A stretch of DNA of 64,000 nucleotides from Misgurnus anguillicaudatus. Lineage: Eukaryota > Chordata > Actinopteri > Cypriniformes > Cobitidae. Below are positions 1 to 12,100 of the stretch, in pieces. The notes beneath the pieces were generated by a model. It did not search any database, was not told where the DNA came from, and saw only the letters and a list, made by a program, of their open reading frames with translations. The stretch is from contig NC_073337.2 of assembly GCF_027580225.2 (NCBI RefSeq), positions 10,241,001-10,305,000 of the forward strand, written 5' to 3'. Position numbers and translations under genes: made by a program. Each line of letters starts with the position of its first letter. The first letter of the stretch is position 1.

Positions 1-468
1 GTCTTGGATGTCTCTAGATGCTACATACCAAAGGACATGCAAATCGGACAAACGGTCTAGGAGGAGTTCGAAAAAGTAGGTTTTACGAAAAATTCAAAAT
101 GGCGGAAAGATGTGCATGACACAAATGACATCAATGTGTGCATTTGAATCATCATGAGCCAAGGATTCAGAGGAAACAAGAATTTAGTTTCTAGGACTCA
201 CGGGTCAGAAGTTATGAGCATGAACATAAGTGGATTTTTGGACTGTTGGTGGCGCTAGAGGGTTTGAGTCAGACACACCAATGTTGCTATAGTAACTTCT
301 GAGACTGTCCTCTACATGTGTGCCAAATTTCATAACTTTCCTATGTACGGTTCTATGGGCTGCCATTGACTTTCGGCGGAAGAACGAGGAAGATAAATAA
401 TAATAATAATAATAAGAAAACTAACAATAACAATAGGGTTCTACGCCCCTTCGGGGCTTGACCCCTAA
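1..468 (+). repeat. 3' part of a type A array unit (left-truncated by window)
   Basis: This is the tail of a repeat unit that starts outside the window. It matches the end of the next unit (2,275-2,680) almost base for base, through the shared segment around the TTGGTGGCGCTAGAG motif near 250. It ends in an (AAT)n tract, the GCCCCTTCGGGGC hairpin and GGCTTGACCCCTAA at 455-468. The short minus-strand open frame over its end reads through the AAT tract and hairpin and is not a gene. Confidence 0.85.
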
Positions 469-2680
469 ATATAGCTGCAAGCAGCGATACCGGGGTCAAG
501 CCAAACATGGCAAAAAATGATTCATACGTGATGACTGTCATGATTTAAGATCTAAGTTTGCATTAGTTTTATGAAAAAAAGAGCAATTTTTTGTATCTTG
601 AGACCACTAGGTGGCGCGGTGCAGAAACAATAGATGGTGCCTCAGGTCATGACTGTGATGACACATACCAAATTTAGTGTAAATACGATAAAGCAATACA
701 GAGATATAGCCTTAAATGACTTGACCACTAGGGGGCACTAACCAAACAATAAATTGTGACTCAGGTCTTGATTGTGATGACACCCACCAAATTTGGTGTA
801 AATACAATAAAGAGATGCAGAGATATAGCCTTAAATGACTTGACCACTAGGGGGCACTAACCAAACAATAAATTGTGACTCAGGTCTTGATTGTGATGAC
901 ACCCACCAAATTTGGTGTAAATACAATAAAGAGATGCAGAGATATAGCCTTAAATGACTTGACCACTAGGGGGCACTGACCAAAAAATAAATTGTGACTC
1001 AGGTCTTGATTGTGATGACACCCACCAAATTTGGTGTAAATACGATAAAGAGATGCAGAGATATAGCTTCAAATCTCTTGACCACTAGGGGGCACCGAAA
1101 AGTTTACAAGTCCTCCCAGAACATGTAGGTAATGAACCATACCAAGTTTCATAACAATACACAGTTGCGTTTCTGAAATACTTGAACTTAAAGAAAAATT
1201 CAAAATGGCCGACACACAAAATGGCCGACCAAAAACCATTTGGTATCGTTTGACTCGCCATGCCTCACGAAATCTAACAAGACCAGTCTCATAATTTTAC
1301 ATTCAAATTTGCAGTAGTTATAAGCAAAAATAGACATTTTTTATATCTCGTGACCAGTAGGGGGCAGTGTGACGAAATGGTGCATGCACCCTCAGGGCAT
1401 CACTGTTATGACATATACCAAGTCTCATATTAATACGCAAAAGTTTTGCGAAGATACAGGCTCAAACACATTTTGGCGTGCTCGCCCTCGCATTCTTTGA
1501 TGCGTTATACGACAACGGATAGGTCTACCGAAAATCTTTTGATAACTTTTTGTCTAGAGTGTCTCTAGATGATGCATACCAAAAATCAAGCCAATCACAC
1601 GAGCGCTCTAGGAGGAGTTCGAAAAAGTAGGTGTTCAATATAATTCAAAATGGCCGACAGGAAGTAGGTTTGACTCAGACATATTTGATACCGTCGGACT
1701 CAGCATGACCCAAGGAATCAATTGAGTGAAGTCTTATGTCATAGTGGCAATTTAATCAAATGATATAAAGATTTTAAACAATTTATTTACATATCCTGAC
1801 CACTAGGTGGCGCCGTCCTAAAGATTTATAGGTGCGCTCAGAACATGTCACCGATGAACCATGCCAAATTTAGTAGCGATACGCCATTTGGTTTGTGAAA
1901 TACTGAACTTAATGAGAAAATTCAAAATGGCCGACACCCAAAATGGCCGACCGAAAACGGTTTGGTATCGTTTGACTCGCCATGCCTCAAGGAATCTAAC
2001 AAGACCTCCTTCATGATTTTAGACTCAAGTTTGAAGTAGTTATAAGCGAAAATAGGCATTTTTCGAATCTCGTGACCACTAGGTGGCGCTGTGACGAAAC
2101 GTTGCAGGCACCCTCAGGTCATGACTGTTATGACATATACCAAGTTTCGTGTCGATACACAAAAGTTTTGCGAAGATACGGCCTCACGTCCGTTTTGGCG
2201 TGCTCGCCGCCATATATGTTGTCAGTTTATATGAGAACGCATTGGTCTATCAAAAACCTTTTGATAACTTTTTGTCTTGGGTGTCTCTAGATGCTACATA
2301 CCAAAGGACATGCAAATCGGACAAACGGTCTAGGAGGAGTTCGAAAAACTATGTTTTACGAAAAATTCAAAATGGCGGAAAGATGTGCATGACACAAATG
2401 ACATCAATGTGTGCAATTGAATCATCATGAGCCAAGGATTCAGAGGAAACAAGAATTTAGTTTCTAGGTCTCACGGGTCAGAAGTTGTGAGCATGAACAT
2501 TAGTGGATTTTTGGACTGTTGGTGGCGCTAGAGGGTTTGAGTCAGACACACCAATGTAGCTATAGTAACTTCTGAGACTGTCCTCTACATGTGTGCCAAA
2601 TTTCATAACTTTCCTATGTACGGTTCTATGGGCTGTCATTGACTTCAATGGCGGAAGAGGAAGAATAATAATAATAATAA
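469..2680 (+). repeat. Type A array unit 1
   Basis: A head-to-tail repeat unit of about 2.2 kb. It opens with ATATAGCTGCAAGCAGC, a perfect 5-bp-stem hairpin, followed by CCGGGGTCAAGCC. Inside are four 119-121 bp blocks (motif positions 604, 725, 844, 963) followed by a duplicated module of about 720 bp (motif pairs 1,082/1,800 and 1,354/2,076). It ends in the segment shared by all units and a short AAT tract. The GCCCCTTCGGGGC terminus is absent, and the AAT tract runs straight into the next unit. Open frames inside (for example 2,072-2,290) are repeated with indels and stops between copies, so I do not read them as genes. Confidence 0.85.
604..1081 (+). repeat. 119-bp minisatellite in type A unit 1
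   Basis: The CCACTAG motif recurs at 604, 725, 844, 963 and 1,082, spaced 121, 119, 119 and 119 bp. The last three intervals are near-identical. Each block runs from the motif through CAGGTCTTGATTGTGATGAC and ACCAAATTTGGTGTAAATAC to GAGATATAGCCTTAAA. Confidence 0.9.
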
Positions 2681-4995
2681 ATATAGCTGCAAGCAGCGAT
2701 ACCGGGGTCAAGCCGAACATGGCAAAAAATGATTCATACGTGATGACTGCCATGATTTAACATCTAAGTTTGCATTAGTTTTATGAAAAAAAAGCATTTT
2801 TTTCCTATCTTGAGACCACTAGGTGGCACTGTGCCAAAAGAACAGATGGTGCCTCAGGTCATAACTGTGATGACACATACCAAATTTAGTGTAAATACAA
2901 TAAGGCGATACGGAGATATAGCCTTAAATGACTTGACCACTAGGGGGCACTGACCAAAAAATAAATTGTGACTCAGGTCTTGATTGTGATGACACCCACC
3001 AAATTTGGTGTAAATACAATAAAGAGATGCAGAGATATAGCCTTAAATAACTTGACCACTAGGGGGCACTGACCAAAAAATTAATTGTGACTCAGGTCTT
3101 GATTGTGATGACACCCACCAAATTTGGTGTAAATACAATAAAGAGATGCAGAGATATAGCCTTAAATGACTTGACCACTAGGGGGCACTGACCAAAAAAT
3201 AAATTGTGACTCAGGTCTTGATTGTGATGACACCCACCAAATTTGGTGTAAATACAATAAAGAGATGCAGAGATATAGCCTTAAATAACTTGACCACTAG
3301 GGGGCACTGACCAAAAAATAAATTGTGACTCAAGTCTTGATTGTGATGACACCCACTAAATTTGGTGTAAATACGATAAAGAGATGCAGAGATATAGCTT
3401 CAAATCTCTTGACCACTAGGGGGCACCGGAAAGTTTACAAGTCCTCCCAGAACATGTTGCTGATGAACCATACCAAGTTTCATAACAATACGCAATTGCG
3501 TTTCTGAAATACTTGAACTTAAAGAAAAATTCAAAATGGCCGACACACAAAATGGCCGACCAAAAACCATTTGGTATCGTTTGACTCGGCATGCCTCACG
3601 AAATCTAACAAGACCACTCTCATAATTTTACATTCAAGTTTGCAGTAGTTATAAGCAAAAATAGACATTTTTTATATCTCGTGACCAGTAGGGGGCAGTG
3701 TGACGAAATGGTGCATGCACCCTCAGGTCATCACTGTTATGACATATACCAAGTCTCATATCAATACACAAAAGTTTTGCGAAGATACAGGCTCAAACAC
3801 ATTTTGGCGTGCTCGCCCTCGCATTCTTTGATGCGTTATACGACAACAAATAGGTCTACCGAAAAGCTTTTGATAACTTTTTGTCTAGAGTGTCTCTAGA
3901 TGATGCATACCAAAAATCAAGCCAATCACACGAGCGCTCTAGGAGGAGTTCGAAAAAGTAGGTGTTCAATATAATTCAAAATGGCCGACAGGAAGTAGGT
4001 TTGACTCAGACATATTTGGTACAGTCGGACTCAGCATGAGCCAAGGAATCAATAGAGTGAAGTCTTATGTCATAGTGGCAATTTAATCAAATGATATAAA
4101 CATTTTAAACAATTTATTTACATATCCTGACCACTAGGTGGCGCTGTCCTAAAGATTTATAAGTGCGCTCAGAACATGTCACTGATGAACCATGCCAAAT
4201 TTCGTAGCGATACGCCATTCTGTTTGTGAAAAACTGAACTTAATGAGAAAATTCAAAATGGCCGACACCCAAAATGGCCGACCGAAAACCGTTTGGTATC
4301 GTTTGACTCGGCATGCCTCAAGGAATCTAACAAGACCACCTTCGTGATTTTAGGCTCAAGTTTGAAGTAGTTATATGCGAGAATATGCATTTTTCGAATC
4401 TCGTGACCACTAGGTGGCGCTGTGACGAAACGTTGCAGGCACCCTCAGGTCATGACTGTAATGACATATACCAAGTTTCGTGTCGATACAATAAAGTTTT
4501 GCGAAGATACGGCTTCACGTCCGTTTTGGCGTGCTCGCCGCCATATATGTTGTCAATTTATACGAGAACGCATTGGTCTATCAAAAAGCTTTTGATAACT
4601 TTTTGTCTGGGGTGTCTCTAGATGCTACATACCAAAGGACATGCAAATCGGACGGACGGTCTAGGAGGAGTTCGAAAAAGTAGGTTTTACGGAAAATTCA
4701 AAATGGCGGAAAGATGTGCATGACACAAATGACATCAACATGTGCAATTGAATCATCATGAGCCAAGGATTCAGAGGAAACAAGAATTTATTTTCTAGGA
4801 CTCACGGGTCAGAAGTTGTGAGCATGAACATAAGTGGATTTTTGGACTGTTGGTGGCGCTAGAGGGTTTGAGTCAGACACACCAAATTTGCTATAGTAAC
4901 TTCTGAGACTGTCCTCTACATGTGTGCCAAATTTCATAACTTTCCTACGTACGGTTCTATGGGCTGCCATTGACTTCAATGGCGGAAGAGGAAAC

Positions 4996-5026
<31 letters not shown>

Positions 5027-5138
5027 GAAAACTAACAATAACAATAGGGTTCTACGCCCCTTCGGGGCTTGACCCCTAATAATAAGAAAACTAACAATAA
5101 CAATAGGGTTCTACGCCCCTTCGGGGCTTGACCCCTAA
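2681..5138 (+). repeat. Type A array unit 2
   Basis: Same architecture as the previous unit, but with one extra 119-bp block (motif positions 2,816, 2,937, 3,056, 3,175, 3,294, 3,413) and a complete 3' end. That end is doubled: two successive copies of the AAGAAAACTAACAATAACAA segment with GCCCCTTCGGGGC and CTTGACCCCTAA lie at about 5,025-5,083 and 5,084-5,138. The gain of one block relative to unit 1 shows that the inner minisatellite varies independently of the larger array. Confidence 0.85.
2816..3412 (+). repeat. 119-bp minisatellite in type A unit 2
   Basis: The same 119-bp block, with motif starts at 2,816, 2,937, 3,056, 3,175, 3,294 and 3,413. There is one block more than in unit 1. 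Differences between blocks are single substitutions. Confidence 0.9.
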
Positions 5139-6831
5139 ATATAGCTGCAAGCAGCAATGCCGGGGTCAAGCCGAAAAGGGCACAAAAGGATGTAAAATTG
5201 AGATTGGATAAGCAGATTGAAGAACCTAGGTAAACCTAATAATTTTAGATGAAAAAACAAAAAAGTTATCAACAAAATTAATCTAAGTTCTTGTCTACTG
5301 CAATCGTCCTTCTGTTATTGACAATCATGGAACATTAGAACACTGAAGGACATGTGAGTGGTGTTTGCAGTGGTCACATCATGTTACAACAAGTTTAATT
5401 AGTCAAAAGAGACCATCCCCATGTCTCTACGATGTTCTGATGCAGAGATATAGCTTTTGCAAAAACGGTTGATAAGGTATTCTCAATGGTTGCTAGGGAG
5501 TAAATTGGCAACCACCAGTGATTATAGTCAAAGCCATGAAAGGAATAATCCATGATGACTCATGGTTTTAGATGTGTTGTTGCAGTAGTTTTTAGGCAAA
5601 AATACCATATTCTATCTCAAAACCAGTGGGTGGCGCAATGAAAAAATTGTGCATGCAACATCAGGTCATGATTGTGTTACATCTAGCTAGTTTTATGACA
5701 ATACACTTTAGTTTAGTTAAGAAACAGTTGTATGACCATAGGGCTGGCTTGTTATCAAAGGTTTGTTCAATTATGAGGCCATCTAGTGGTGAAAGCATAC
5801 AATTTTTTTTGTGTAGCCTCAGAATGTGCTCATGCATCAGCGTATCAAATCTGGTGAAAAAATATATTTTCGTTACGAAGTTACAACCATTTATGTGTAA
5901 AAAACACAAAATTTGAATGTAATTTTTCGTTTTTTGCAATTTTCGGCCATTTCTGATGAAAATTTTAATATAACGCCAATAGAACTTTTTGTTCAGAAGG
6001 TAAGGTTAGTTTCTTCCTATGGTGTTTTCGAGTCGATCGGAAAAACGTTCGCGGAGATATTTACGCGTGTTTCTTAAGTGCTATTTTGCTGCGCAGGGTT
6101 AACCGTAAGGCGAATTCGGGTATGTTTGGTATCGTTGGACTCGGCAACTATTTAGAACTCAAAGGAAACAAGTCCTGTGAAAATATGTCAATCGGAGCCA
6201 AAGTTATAGGCATGTAAAACATAAGTCTGACCACTAGGTGGCGCTGTGACGAAACTCTGCATGCACCCTTAGTTCCTGACTGGCATCACAAATACAAAGT
6301 ATCGTGTCAATAGGCTTAAGTTTGGCGAAGATACAGCCTCAAATCCGTTTTTTTGAGCTCTACGTAAAATTTGTTGACGCGCTATACGACAACGGATTGG
6401 TTTATCAAAATTCTTTTAATAACTTTTTGCCTTGAGTGTCTCTAGATGGTGCATACCGATTTTCAAGGCAATCCGGCAAAAGCTCTAGGACGAGTTCGCA
6501 AAAGTAGGTTTTATGAATATTTAAAAATGGCGGGAAAATTTTCATGACGGAAAATGACGTCATAGGGTCCAATCGAATCGTCTTGAGCCAAGGAATCAGA
6601 GGAAACAAGAATTTAATTTCTAGGATGTACGGGTCAGAAGTTATAGGCAAAAACATAAGTGCAATTTTGGACTGTTGGTGGCGCTAGTGGGTTAGATATA
6701 GAGACTCCAAATTTGCTGTGGGGACACATTGGACTGTCGTTTATCAGTGTGCCAAATTTCATAACTTTCCTACGTACGGTTCTATGGGCTGCCATAGACC
6801 GCAATGGCGGAAGAAGAATAACTAATAATAA
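5139..6831 (+). repeat. Type B array unit 1
   Basis: A shorter unit of about 1.7 kb that shares the first 36 bp and last roughly 450 bp with type A but has a different interior. Motif-bearing blocks start near 5,623 (CCAGTGGGTGGCGC), 5,779 (CCATCTAGTGGTG), 6,231 (CCACTAGGTGGCGCT) and 6,672 (TTGGTGGCGCTAG). The open frames at 5,626-5,916 (+) and 5,661-5,939 (-) overlap on opposite strands and recur in each type B unit. They look like chance frames in AT-rich repeat DNA. The unit ends at an AAT tract without the CCCCTTCGGGG terminus. Confidence 0.85.
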
Positions 6832-8609
6832 ATATAGCTGCAAGCAGCAATGCCGGGGTCAAGCCGAAAAGGGCAAAAAAGGATGTAAAATTGAGATTGG
6901 ATAAGCAGATTGAAGAACCTAGGTAAACCTAATAATTTTAGATGAAAAAACAAAAAAGTTATCAACAAAAATAATCTAAGTTCTTGTCTACTGCAATCGT
7001 CCTTCTGTCATTGACAATCATGGAACATTAGAGCACTGAAGGACATGTGAGTGGTGTTTGCAGTGGCAAAACATGGGTCACATCATGTTACAAGAAAGTT
7101 TAATTAGTCAAAAGAGACCATCCCCGTCTCTCTACGATGTTCTGATGCAGAGATATAGCTCTTGCAAAAATGGTTGATAAGGTATTCTCAATGGTTCCTA
7201 GGGAGTAAATTGGCAACCACCAGTGATTGTAGTCAAAGCCATGAAAAGAAAAATCCATGATGACTCATGGTTTTAGATGTGTTGTTGCAGTAGTTTTTAG
7301 GCAAAAATACCATATTCTATCTCAAAACCAGTAGGTGGCGCAATGAAAAAATTGTGCATGCAACATCAGGTCATGATTGTGTTACATCTAGCTAGTTTTA
7401 TGACTATACACTTTAGTTTAGTTAAGAAACAGTTGTATGACCATAAGGCTGGCTTGTTATCAAAGGTTTGTTCAATTATGAGGCCATCTAGTGGTGAAAG
7501 CATACAATTTTTTTTGTGTAGCCTCAGAATGTGCTCATGCATCAGCGTATCAAATCTGGTGAAAAAATATATTTTCGTTACGAAGTTACAACCATTTATG
7601 TGTAAAAAACACAAAATTTGAATGTAATTTTTCGTTTTTTGCAATTTTCGGCCATTTCTGATGAAAATTTTAATATAACGCTAATAGAACTTTTTGTTCA
7701 GAAGGTAAGGTTAGTTTCTTCCTATGGTGTTTTTGAGTCGATCGGAAAAACGCTCGCGGAGATATTCACGCGTGTTTTTTAAGCGCTATTTTACTGTGCA
7801 GGGTTAACCGTAAGGCGAATTCTGGCATGTTTGGTATCGTTGGACTCGGCAACTATTCAGAACTCCAAAGAAATAAGTCCCGTGAAAAAACGTCGATCGG
7901 AGCCAAAGTTATAGGCATGTAAAGCATAAGTCTGACCACTAGGTGGCGCTGCGACGAAACTCTGCATGCACCCTTAGTTCCTGACTGGCATCACAAGTAC
8001 CAAGTGTCATGTCAATAGGCCTAAGTTTGACGAAAATACAGCCTAAAATCTGTTTTTTTGCGCTCTACATAAAATTCGTTAAGGCGGTTTACGAGAACGG
8101 ATTGATGTATCGAAATTCTTTTGATAACTTTTTGCCATGAGTGTCTCAAGATGATACATACCAATTTTCGTGGCAATCGGACAAAAGCTCTAGGACGAGT
8201 TCGAAAAAGTAGTTTTTTTTATTAATTCAAAATGGCGGGAAAATTTACATGACGGAAAATAACATCATAGGGTCCAATCGAATCGTCTTGAGCCAAGGAA
8301 TCAGAGGAAACAAGAATTTCGTTTCTAGGACTTACGGATCAGAAGTTATAAACAAAAACATAAGTGCAACTTTGGACTGTTGGTGGCGCTAGCGGGTTAG
8401 ACATAGAGACTCCAAATTTGCTGTGGGGACACATTGGAGTGTCCTTTATCAGTGTGCCAAATTTCATAACTTTCCTACGTACGGTTCTATGGGCTGCCAT
8501 AGACCGCAATGGCGGAAGAAGAATAACTAATAATAATAATTATTATAAAAAGAAAACTAACAAATACAATAGGGTTCTACGCCCCTTCGGGGCTTGACCC
8601 CTAATAATA
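6832..8609 (+). repeat. Type B array unit 2
   Basis: Near-identical to type B unit 1 over its length, with scattered substitutions and short indels. The CTCF-like motif recurs at about 7,329, 7,487, 7,937 and 8,381. It carries the full 3' end, with GCCCCTTCGGGGC followed by TTGACCCCTAAT (8,581-8,603), then an AAT step into the next ATATAGCTGCAAGCAGC. Confidence 0.85.
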
Positions 8610-10324
8610 ATATAGCTGCAAGCAGCAATGCCGGGGTCAAGCCGAAAAGGGCACAAAAGGATGTAAAATTGAGATTGGATAAGCAGATTGAAGAACCTAG
8701 GTAAACCTAATAATTTTAGATGAAAAAACAAAAAAGTAATCAACAAAAATAATTTAAGTTCTTGACTACTGCAATCGTCCTTCTGTTATTGACAATCATG
8801 GAACATTAGAGCACTGAAGGGCATGTGAGTGGTGTTTGCAGTTGCAAAACATGGGTCACATCATGTTACAACAAGTTTAGCTAATCAAACGAGACCATCC
8901 CCGTGTCTCTACGATGTTCTGATGCAAAGATATAGCTTTTGCAAAAACGGTTGATAAGGTATTCTCAATGGTTGCTGGGGAGTGAATTGGCAAACACCAG
9001 TGATTATAGTCAAAGCCATGAAAGGAATAATCCATGATGACTAGTGGTTTTAGATGTGTTGTTGCAATAGTTTTAGGCAAAAATACCATATTCTATCTCA
9101 AAACCAGTAGGTCGCGCAATGACAAAACTGTGCATGCAACATCAGGTCATGATTGTTTTACATCTAGCTAGTTTTATGTCTATACACTTTAGTTTAGTGA
9201 AGAAACAGTTGTATGACCATAGGGCTGGCTTGTTATCAAAGGTTTTGTTCAATTATAAGGCCATCTAGTGGTGCAAGCATACAATTTTTTTTGTGTAGCC
9301 TCAGAATGTGCTCATGCATCAGCGTATCAAATCTGGTGAAAAAATCTCTTTTCGTTACGAAGTTACAACCATTTATGTGTAAAAAACACAAAATTTGAAG
9401 GTAATTTTTCGTTTTTTGCAATTTTCGGCCATTTCTGATGAAAATTTTAATATAACACCAATAGAACTTTTTGTTCAGAAGGTAAGGTTAGTTTCTTCCT
9501 ATGGTGTTTTCGAGTCGATCGGAAAAACGTTCGCGGAGATATTCACGCGTGTTTTTTAAGTGCTATTTTGCTGCGCAGGGTTAATCGTAAGGCGAATTCT
9601 GGCATGTTTGGTATCGTTTGACTCGGCAACTATTCAGAACTCCAAAGAAGCAAGTCCCATGAAAATACGTCAATCGGAGCCAAAGTTATAGGTGTATAAA
9701 ACATTTCTCTGGCCACTAGGTGGCGCTGCAACAAAACTATGCATGCACCCTCGGTTCCTGACTGGCATCTCAAGTACCAAGTGTCGTGTCAATAGGCCTA
9801 AGTTTGACGAAGATACAGCCTAAAATCTGTTTTTTTGCGCTCTACATAAAATTTGTTAAGGCGGTATACGACAACGGATTGGTGTATCGAAATTCTTTTG
9901 ATAACTTTTTGCCTTAAGTGTCTCAAGATGATACATACCAATTTTCGTGGCAATTGGACAAAAGCTCTAGGACGAGTTCGAAAAAGTAGGTTTTACGAAT
10001 AATTCAAAATGGCGGAAAATTTTTATGTCGAAAAAAGACGCCATAGGGTCCAATCGAATCGTCTTGAGCCAATGAATAAGAGAAAGCAATAATTTTGTTT
10101 CTAGGGCTTACGGATCAGAAGTTATAAGCAAAAACATAAGTGCAACTTTGGACTGTTGGTGGCGCTAGCGGGTTAGACATAGAGACTCCAAATTTGCTGT
10201 GGGGACACATTGGACTGTCCTCTATCAGTGTGCCAAATTTCATAACTTTCCTACGTACGGTTCTATGGGCTGCCATAGACCGCAATGGCGGAAGAAGAAG
10301 AAGAAGAATAACTAATAATAATAA
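8610..10324 (+). repeat. Type B array unit 3
   Basis: Another type B copy. The AAG expansion before its end (10,294-10,309) is private to this copy. It lacks the CCCCTTCGGGG terminus and joins the next unit through AATAATAAAT. Where the other copies have GGTGGCGCAATG, this one reads GGTCGCGCAATG at about 9,110, an example of motif decay. Confidence 0.85.
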
Positions 10325-12100
10325 ATATAGCTGCAAGCAGCAATGCCGGGGTCAAGCCAAAAAGGGCACAGAAGAAAGTAAAGTTGAATTGGATAAGCAG
10401 ATTGAAGAACCTAGATAAACCTAATAATTTTAGATAAAAAAAACAAAAAAGTTATAAACAAAAATAATTTAAGTTCTTGTCTACTGCAATCGTTCTTCTG
10501 TTATTGACAATCATGGAACATTAGAGCACTGAAGGACATGTGAGTGGTGTTTGCAGTGGCAAAACATGGGTCACATCATGTTACAACAAGTTTAATAACT
10601 CAAAAGAGACCATCCCCGTGTCTCTACGATGTTTTGATGCTGAGATATAGCTTTTGCAAAAACGGTCGATAAGGTATTCTCAATGGTTGCTAGGGAGTAA
10701 CTTGGCAACCACCAGTGATTATAGTCAAAGCCATGAAAGGAATAATCCATGATGACTCATGGTTTTAGATGTGTTGTTGCAGTAGTTTTAGGCAAAAATA
10801 CTATATTCTATCTCAAAACCAGTAGGTGGCGCAATGAAAAAATTGTGCATGCAACATCAGGTCATGATTGTGTTACATCTAGCTAGTTTTATGACAATAC
10901 ACTTTAGTTTAGTTAAGAAACAGTTGTATGACCATAAGGCTGGCTTGTTATCAAAGGTTTTGTTCAATTATAAGGCCATCTAGTGGTGCAAGCACACAAT
11001 TTTTTTTTGTGTTGCCTCAGAATGTGCTCATGCATCAGCGTAGCAAATCTGGTGAAAAAATATATTTTCGTTACGAAGTTACAACCATTTATGTGTAAAA
11101 AACACAAAATTTGAATGTAATTTTTCGTTTTTTGCAATTTTCGGCAATTTCTGATGAAAATTTTAATATAACGCCAATAGAACTTTTTGTTCAGAAGGTA
11201 AGGTTAGTTTCTTCCTATGGTGTTTTCGAGACGATCGGAATAACGCTCGCGGAGATATTCACGCGTGTTTTTTAAGCGCTATTTTGCTGCCCAGGGTTAA
11301 CCGTAAGGCGAAATCTGGCATGTTTGGTATCGTTGGACTCGGCAACTATTCAGAACTCCAAAGAAACAAGTCCTGTGAAAATACGTCAATCGGAGCCAAA
11401 GTTATAGGTGTATAAAACATTTCTCTGGCCACTAGGTGGCGCTGCAACGAAACTGTGCATGCACCCTCGGTTCCTGACTGGCATCAGAAGTACCAAGTGT
11501 CGTGTCAATAGGCCTAAGTTTGACGAAGATACAGCCTAAAATCAGTTTTTTTGCGCTCTACGTAAAATTTGTTAAGGCGGTATACGACAACGGATTGCTG
11601 TATCGAAATTCTTTTGATAACTTTTTGCCATGAGTGTCTCAAGATGATACATACCAATTTTCGTGGCAATCGGAGAAAAGCCCTAGGACGAGTTCGAAAA
11701 AGTAGGTTTTACGAATAATTCAAAATGGCGGAACAATTTTTATGACGGAAAATAACGACATAGGGTCCAATCGAATCGTCTTGAGCCAAGAAATCAGAGG
11801 AAGTAAGAATTTTGTTTCTAGGGCTTACGGATCAGAAGTTATAAGCAAAAACATAAGTGCAACTTTGGACTGTTGGTGGCGCTAGTGGGTTAGACATAGA
11901 GACTCCAAATTTGCTGTGGGGACACATTGGACTGTCCTTTATCAGTGTGCCAAATTTCATAACTTTCCTACGTACGGTTCTATGGGCTGCCATAGACCGC
12001 AATGGCGGAAGAAGAATAACTAATAATAATAATAATTATTATAAAAAGAAAACTAACAAATACAATAGGGTTCTACGCCCCTTCGGGGCTTGACCCCTAA
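10325..12100 (+). repeat. Type B array unit 4
   Basis: Type B copy with a complete 3' end (GGCTTGACCCC at 12,087-12,097). The interior follows the same order of blocks as the other type B units, with CCACTAGGTGGCGCT near 11,431. Confidence 0.85.

Noticed and set aside
604..3431. CRISPR-like regularly spaced repeats
   Set aside because: The 119-bp units are direct repeats without unique spacers, in clearly eukaryotic DNA.
5626..5939. Overlapping 92-96 codon frames on both strands, repeated in type B units
   Set aside because: They are on opposite strands of the same AT-rich repeat, and the longer versions are broken in other units. No domain or splice context. They follow the array, not a gene.
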